26,551 bases of DNA from CAVRZY01 sp963725415 (GTDB lineage Bacteria > Acidobacteriota > Terriglobia > Bryobacterales > Bryobacteraceae): assembly GCA_963725415.1 (NCBI GenBank), contig CAVRZY010000143.1:1-26551 (forward strand). The letters are read 5' to 3'. Of this stretch, positions 21,235-26,551 are shown one piece after another (positions within the stretch are counted from its first letter, which is position 1; each line of letters starts with the position of its first letter). The notes under the pieces were generated by a model. That model saw only the letters and a program-made list of their open reading frames with translations. It was not told the origin of the DNA and ran no database searches. The translations under genes were made by a program, and so were the position numbers.

Positions 21235-23357
21235 TCAGCCCTCAGCCTGGGAGAGCAATGCCGCGGCATCCCAGCGCGAACCCGCCACCACCTGGACGTT
21301 GGGGGCTTTCTCGTAAATCTTCCGAACTGCCTCCAGATCCAGCGGCTTGCCGTTGGCTCCCACGGCGCCCGCCAGAACCACCTTCCGCGGGGCTATCGAT
21401 GCCACCAGTTCGGGCAAATCCGTGTGCTTCAGGAGATTCGGTACAAAATTCCCGAAAGGATGGGAATAGTTTTCTGTTTCCAGGATGCTCTGGAAGGACA
21501 CCAGCCCGCCCGCCAGGTACAGCCGGTCGATCTTGGGGTCGAGCGCGCCGGCGAACAGAGCTGGAACCGTCATTTTGCCCATGGCCGCCACCACCAGACG
21601 GCGGCCCCCCACAACGCTGTGGGCACGGAGCGCGGCGGTGAGCGCCAAAACATCCGTGACGCGCTGGCCCAGCAAGGGCTTCCCCAGAATCATTGAGGCC
21701 CAGGCGTAGTCCTCCTCCTCGTTGTGGGACCGGGCGTAGCGGGGCGCGCTCCGGCCGAACTCCGGCCACAGATCGCCTGTGCCGCGTACGTCGGCCGAGC
21801 AGACCGGATAGCCCTGCCCGGCCAGCCACTGATACGACTCTCCCTCGTGCCAGCGTACGTTGCGCCCGGTCGGCTCCAGCACCAGAAACGCCGGCTTGGA
21901 TGGGTCATTCGTTTTCGGAACAAACAGCCAGGCGGGGAGCCACACTCGCGGCGCCGACGGCACTTCGATCGCCTCAATGTGCAGGCCCCGCGAGGGAACG
22001 CGCCCCAGCACCGCGGCCCGAATCCCGGCCGCGGGTCGCTCCGCCCCCAGCAAACGGTCCAAGGCCGCCGGTTGTCTGATCAGCGCGCGTTTCCTGTTCA
22101 GCGTGAAAGGCGTCTCCCCACCCATCCACCGCACCACATTGCCCGCCTCGGAAACCCACAGCGTCTTGTCGGGCTCGGGCGCCGTGGGCGGCTCCTCTTC
22201 GATCCGCTTCGTCTCCTTTTTCAACCACCGTGCGAACCAGTTATACACGTGCAGCCGCGTGTCGTAGGAAAGCCCGTGCGGCAACGGCGTATCGGCCCAG
22301 GCCAGACGGTCAGCGCCCCCCAGCACTTCGTACACCTTCTTCAGCTTCTGGTATTCCTCCCAACCATTCGAGATGTACTCGGAGGAATACGTCCCGAAGA
22401 AATCCTTGTCGCTGACGCTGACCAGCAGCGGCTTGGGGGCCATGGGATAGAGCAGGTCCCAGCGATCGAAGCCCAGCGGCCCCGAGCCAAAAAGTCCTGC
22501 TCCGCATCGTCGGTTGAGCCGGGCGGGTTGAACTTGGCGCAGGCCACGTTTTCCGTGTTCCCGCTCGAAACGACCGCGGCCGCGAGCCGGTCATCCACGC
22601 AGGCCAATAGCATCGTTAGCGTGCCCCCGCCGGACTGGCCCGTGGACCCCAGGCGTTTGGGATCAACCAGCGGGTTCGAAGCCAGATAGTCCAGGCTGCG
22701 GACCGCATCCCAGACCTGTAGGCGCGAGCTGGTGTCGCCGATCAGCAGCATCTGCTTGCCGGGAACCGTGTGCTCGTCATCGGCGGAACTCAGCCGGGTG
22801 CGGGTCCCGCTGGCATCCGGGTAATAGACTCGTTCTCCTTGCCCCATTGGGTCAAAGGCCAGCACCAAGTATCCCAGCCGCGCCAGCGCCTGGCAGCAAC
22901 GCTGGTAGGAGTCGGCTGCTTTGCCGTTGAGCGAGTGCCCCATCTGGAACAAAACGCCCGGGAAGGGAGGCCGGCCCTCAGTGGGGATGTACAGGTTTGC
23001 CGGGATGTGGAAGTTCGGCCGGCTCTCATAGACAACTTTCTCGACGCGATAGCCCTCACGCTCGAACGATCCTGCGGTGCGCTGGTTCAGAGGCGTCCGC
23101 TCCGGCATCCCACCCACCAGTTGCCAGAAAATCTCCCGGACCCGCCGCTGCCGCGCGCGAATAGCCTCCGGCGTCGTCAGCTTGGCGATCTCGCGGCTCC
23201 GCAGGCTGTAGGCCCGCGCGGCCAAGTCGCGAAGATAATCCGGCAGGCAGCGAGAATAGTCCCGGTAAGCCGCGCCGGGGAACGCGGTCTGCGAGATCGC
23301 CGGCCGCACCGCCGCCGCTCCAGCGGCTGACACAGAGAAGAAACCTCGTCGAGTCAC
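21235..23357 (-). CDS. Tat-exported two-domain alpha/beta hydrolase (acetyl-xylan-esterase-like), one frameshift
   Basis: A large predicted esterase of about 700 residues. A GTG start at 23357 puts TRRGFFSVSAAGAAAV, a twin-arginine signal, at the N-terminus. Domain 1 has VYESRPNFHIPANLYIP, GVLFQMGHSLNG, VLAFDPMGQGERVYYPD and the nucleophile elbow GSTGQSGGGTL; the frame then breaks at 22489-22493, where one A (coding T) is missing from a run of five. Repair gives QDFFGSGPLGFDRWDLLYPMAPKPLLVSVSDKDFF and the catalytic-His area TPLPHGLSYDTR. Domain 2 (from about 22100 downward) has AWLFVPKTN, SADVRGTGDLWPEFG and VVAAMGKMTVPALFA, where the nucleophile elbow lacks the Ser and domain 2 is probably not catalytic. 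This layout occurs in acetyl-xylan-esterase-like proteins of soil bacteria; the substrate is unknown. Confidence 0.78.
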
Positions 23358-23366
23358 AATGCTAGA

Positions 23367-23372
23367 AGTATA
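23367..23372 (-). promoter_or_regulatory. Candidate -10 box of the esterase gene
   Basis: TATACT on the minus strand, 9 nt before the proposed GTG start. Supports the GTG start over the upstream in-frame ATG (23408), which lies before this box. Confidence 0.35.
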
Positions 23373-23418
23373 GTTGAACTGCCGGCTGATCGGGCCGGAT
23401 CGTCGCACCGGCGCGCGG

Positions 23419-23448
23419 TTGCAGCCCGCCTGCGGGCCTTGCTAGAAT
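23419..23448 (+). promoter_or_regulatory. Promoter of rpmB
   Basis: TTGCAG (23419-23424), 18-nt spacer, TAGAAT (23443-23448) with an extended TG at 23440-23441. Start codon 33 nt downstream with a Shine-Dalgarno between. Confidence 0.55.
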
Positions 23449-23481
23449 GGGTTTCCTACCCAGTGAAGGAGAATTCCGGCG

Positions 23482-23673
23482 ATGGCAAGAGTCTGTGAGA
23501 TTTGTGGCAGGGGCCCGCAGTTCGGTCACCGCATCAGCCATGCGCATAACGTCACCAAGCGCCGCTGGAACCTGAACCTGCAAACGGTGCGGGCGGTAGT
23601 CAACGGAGCCACAAAGAGGATCCGGGTCTGCACCTCCTGCCTTCGCAGCGGCAAGGTCCGGAAGGCCGCCTGA
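23482..23673 (+). CDS. rpmB: Large ribosomal subunit protein bL28
   Basis: 63-residue ribosomal protein. Two zinc-type CxxC pairs are visible (CEICG at the N-terminus and CTSCL near the C-terminus), so this is the Zn-binding (C+) form. SHAHNVTKRRWNLNLQTV is the family core. GAAGGAGA lies 9-16 nt before the ATG. It is transcribed away from the esterase and precedes the DRE-TIM enzyme by 86 nt. Confidence 0.95.
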   Translation: MARVCEICGRGPQFGHRISHAHNVTKRRWNLNLQTVRAVVNGATKRIRVCTSCLRSGKVRKAA

Positions 23674-23718
23674 GCCTTCCCGCACCTCTCGACAATCCGC
23701 GCTCCACGCCCCGCATTC

Positions 23719-23724
23719 TATAAT
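23719..23724 (+). promoter_or_regulatory. Candidate -10 box of the DRE-TIM gene
   Basis: Perfect TATAAT 35 nt before ATG 23760, with AGGGAG (23748-23753) as Shine-Dalgarno. No -35 at the proper distance. Confidence 0.45.
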
Positions 23725-23759
23725 GGCCTATCACTCTACACGCCCTTAGGGAGCTTTCG

Positions 23760-24974
23760 ATGAACCAGCCGTGGAAGACGGATCGTTGGTTTTCCAGCCC
23801 GTGGAATTACCTGCCGGAAGTGCGCCAGGACCTGCATTTTCCGGAGCGGATACGAATTCATGATGTGACGCTGCGGGACGGCGAACAACAGACCGGGATT
23901 GTCTTCCGGCGCCAGGAAAAGGTTGCCATCGCCAGGAAGCTGGCAGAAGCGGGCGTGCATCGCATCGAAGCCGGAATGCCTGCCGTCTCTGCCGAGGATG
24001 AAGCCGCGATCAAGGACATCGTGAGCCTGGAGCTGGGGCCGGAGATTTTCGCCTTCGCCCGGTGCATGCCGGCCGATGTGAAGCTGGCCAAGGATTGCGG
24101 GGTGAAGGGAATCATCACCGAAATCCCTTCCAGCGATCACATCATCAAGAACGCCTACGGCAAGACCATGGAGTGGGCGGTGAAGTCCTCCATCGAGACC
24201 ACCCTGGCCGCCAAAGAGGCCGGCCTGTACACCGTTTTTTTCACCATCGACAGCACGCGTTCGGATCTCGACCGCTACATGGACCTCATCGAAAGCGTGG
24301 CGACGCAAGGTCACATGGATGCCCTCACCCTGGCCGACTCCTTCGGCGGCTGCACACCCCAAGCCATCGGCGCGGTGCTCCGCAGGCTCAAGGCCCGCTT
24401 CCAGCATCCCATCGAGATTCACTGTCACCAGGATTTCGACCTGGGCGTGGCCAACACCATCGCCGCTCTGGCCAATGGGGCTTCGGTGGCGCACGTCACC
24501 GTCTCCGCGATCGGCGAACGGGCCGGCAACGTTCCCCTGGAGGACACCGTGCTGGCGCTGCGCTGCCTCTATGGCATCGACACCGGGATCAAGACCGAGA
24601 AGTTCTACGAGCTCTCGAAGCTGGTTCAGGAGCTGGCCGGATTCCGGCTTCCGCCCAACCGGCCTATCGTCGGGGATTGGCTCTACCACATCGAATCCGG
24701 CATCGTAGGCATGTTCCACCGGCGCTGCAAGGTCATCGAGCCGCTCGAGGATATTCCCTTTCTGCCGGAGTTGGTGGGGCGTCCCGGCGTCGAGATCGCG
24801 CTGGGGAAAGGCAGCGGCCTGGCCAACGTGGAAGAGCACTTGGAGCGCCGCGGGATTCAGGTCACCCCGGAGCAGGCCAATGAAATCGTGGCCCGCGTCA
24901 AGCAGTCCTCCATCGAAAAGAAAGGTCTGCTGACGGGGGCGGAATTCGACGCCATCGTCACCGCCGTCGTGTAA
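23760..24974 (+). CDS. Homocitrate/isopropylmalate/citramalate synthase family protein (DRE-TIM)
   Basis: A 404-residue carboxyltransferase-like enzyme that condenses acetyl-CoA (or another acyl-CoA) with a 2-oxo acid. The first signature HDVTLRDGEQQTG contains Arg39, Asp40 and Glu42; the metal-binding motif is HCHQDFDLGVAN (His221, His223) and the acetyl-CoA loop GERAGNVPLE (252-261). In the common enzymes the metal motif is HxHND; here it is HCHQD. The protein lacks the LeuA C-terminal regulatory domain, which fits homocitrate synthase or citramalate-like members. Length and motif do not decide the substrate. It starts after AGGGAG and is followed by the second dispersed repeat. Confidence 0.8.
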   Translation: MNQPWKTDRWFSSPWNYLPEVRQDLHFPERIRIHDVTLRDGEQQTGIVFRRQEKVAIARKLAEAGVHRIEAGMPAVSAEDEAAIKDIVSLELGPEIFAFARCMPADVKLAKDCGVKGIITEIPSSDHIIKNAYGKTMEWAVKSSIETTLAAKEAGLYTVFFTIDSTRSDLDRYMDLIESVATQGHMDALTLADSFGGCTPQAIGAVLRRLKARFQHPIEIHCHQDFDLGVANTIAALANGASVAHVTVSAIGERAGNVPLEDTVLALRCLYGIDTGIKTEKFYELSKLVQELAGFRLPPNRPIVGDWLYHIESGIVGMFHRRCKVIEPLEDIPFLPELVGRPGVEIALGKGSGLANVEEHLERRGIQVTPEQANEIVARVKQSSIEKKGLLTGAEFDAIVTAVV

Positions 24975-25000
24975 CTTGTCCGCCAGCCATGTTCCGCAAC

Positions 25001-25062
25001 CCTGACGATTGCTGCGTCTGGCGCCGCGCCACACTCCAATCGTCAATGAGCCAATCGTCAAT
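25001..25062. repeat. Dispersed intergenic palindromic repeat, locus 2
   Basis: CCTGACGATT (25001-25010), 27 nt, AATCGTCAAT (25038-25047), then AATCGTCAAT again (25053-25062). Same design as 15452-15520. It occupies most of the gap between the DRE-TIM gene and moxR. Confidence 0.65.
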
Positions 25063-25178
25063 TCGTGGGTGACCCCGAAAGTGACCCACACGCGCAATCT
25101 TGCCACCTTCAAAGAAATGGGGCTTTAGTAGCACAAGCCGAGCCCTGTCCTACAATGGAAGTAGTGCCCAGCGAAGCC

Positions 25179-26159
<981 letters not shown>

Positions 26160-26180
26160 CGGGGCGCCTCGGGGCGGGCC

Positions 26181-26551
26181 ATGGCACAAGAGCCCTTAGT
26201 AGACCGCAAGTTCCTGGAGAAGCTCGAGCGACTCACCATCCGCTGGCAGAGGTCCTTTCCAGGGCTGGTGGGCGGGCACAACCTGTCGCGCTTTTCCGGT
26301 CCCGGCCAGGAATTTCTGGATCACCGCCGTTTCCATCACGGAGACGATCTGCGGGCGGTCAACTGGCGGGCCTACCTGCGCTTCGAAAAGCTGTTCCTCA
26401 AGATGTTTCGCGTCGAGCCCCGCACCCCGGTCCGCCTGCTCCTGGACACCAGCCGTTCCATGACCACGGGGGCCATCTCCAAGTTCGAATACGCCCGGAA
26501 GCTGGCGGCTGCGCTGTCTTATGTCAGCCTGGTTCGCCTGGACAGCATGCT
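26181..26551 (+). CDS. DUF58 domain-containing protein, 3'-partial
   Basis: Partner gene of moxR. The N-terminal 123 residues are visible: RWQRSFPGLVGGHNLSRFSGPGQEFLDHRRFHHGDDLRAVNWRAYLRF is the DUF58 signature (Y/HxxGDDxRxVNWR), followed by the vWA-like strand VRLLLDTSRSM with the DxSxS metal-site motif. The rest lies beyond the right edge. It is probably co-transcribed with moxR. Confidence 0.9.
   Translation, partial: MAQEPLVDRKFLEKLERLTIRWQRSFPGLVGGHNLSRFSGPGQEFLDHRRFHHGDDLRAVNWRAYLRFEKLFLKMFRVEPRTPVRLLLDTSRSMTTGAISKFEYARKLAAALSYVSLVRLDSM

Noticed and set aside
23736..25112. 458-codon open frame on the minus strand
   Set aside because: Antisense to the DRE-TIM gene, whose catalytic motifs are unambiguous.

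Overview
The window looks like part of a contig from a Gram-negative (diderm) bacterium, most plausibly an uncultured GC-rich lineage such as Acidobacteriota. The diderm call rests on lipid A genes (fabZ, lpxA, lpxI) and lptE. The phylum is inferred from gene style and order and could not be checked. The first ~2.15 kb is visibly more AT-rich, holds fatty-acid degradation genes and stops in the middle of an acyl-CoA ligase, directly against a truncated M48 protease on the other strand; this looks like a chimeric join. Several conserved genes (groL, psd, holA, an M20 peptidase, a two-domain esterase, and both broken genes of the left segment) carry single-base frameshifts, often in short homopolymers, so the consensus probably contains sequencing errors.

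Layout. 1-2145: two crotonase genes and an acyl-CoA ligase fragment (+). 2139-4046: divergent M48 protease (-) and class V aminotransferase (+). 4058-11312: an accessory island. 11313-15423: a tightly overlapping operon on the minus strand, psd-pssA-asd-like-lptE-holA. 15616-16755: M20 peptidase (-). 16780-18848: fabZ-lpxA-lpxI (+). 18982-20944: groS-groL (-) with a CIRCE operator embedded in the promoter. 21235-23357: Tat-exported esterase (-). 23482-24974: rpmB and a DRE-TIM acyltransferase (+). 25179-end: moxR and a DUF58 gene (+), running off the window.

The island is the main discovery. It is bounded by two same-orientation 208-bp copies of the 3' end of holA: the functional one (11313-11520) and a decaying relic (4058-4265) next to the aminotransferase. 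Between them lie an IS91-type (Y2) transposase remnant and a series of integron-type gene cassettes, all read on the plus strand and separated by attC-like sites at 4858-4959, 5729-5801, about 6704-6763, 7636-7680 (half site), 8166-8268, 8784-8879 and 10701-10764. No integron integrase is visible, so it fits the class of attC clusters lacking integrase (CALIN). Cargo: an exported DUF4410-like protein, a small-protein/nucleotidyltransferase pair, a uracil-DNA-glycosylase-fold protein with four candidate Fe-S cysteines, a membrane-anchored coiled-coil protein, an AIPR (abortive infection) protein and a hicBA toxin-antitoxin pair. Two ~275-bp repeats each carry a sigma70-like promoter followed by an attC site, and two 135-bp macB tail fragments start exactly at attC boundaries.

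Cooperation of the core genes: psd and pssA make phosphatidylethanolamine, lptE serves LPS insertion, and fabZ/lpxA/lpxI supply and process lipid A precursors, so much of the core sequence is about envelope building. The island cargo leans to defence and stress functions.
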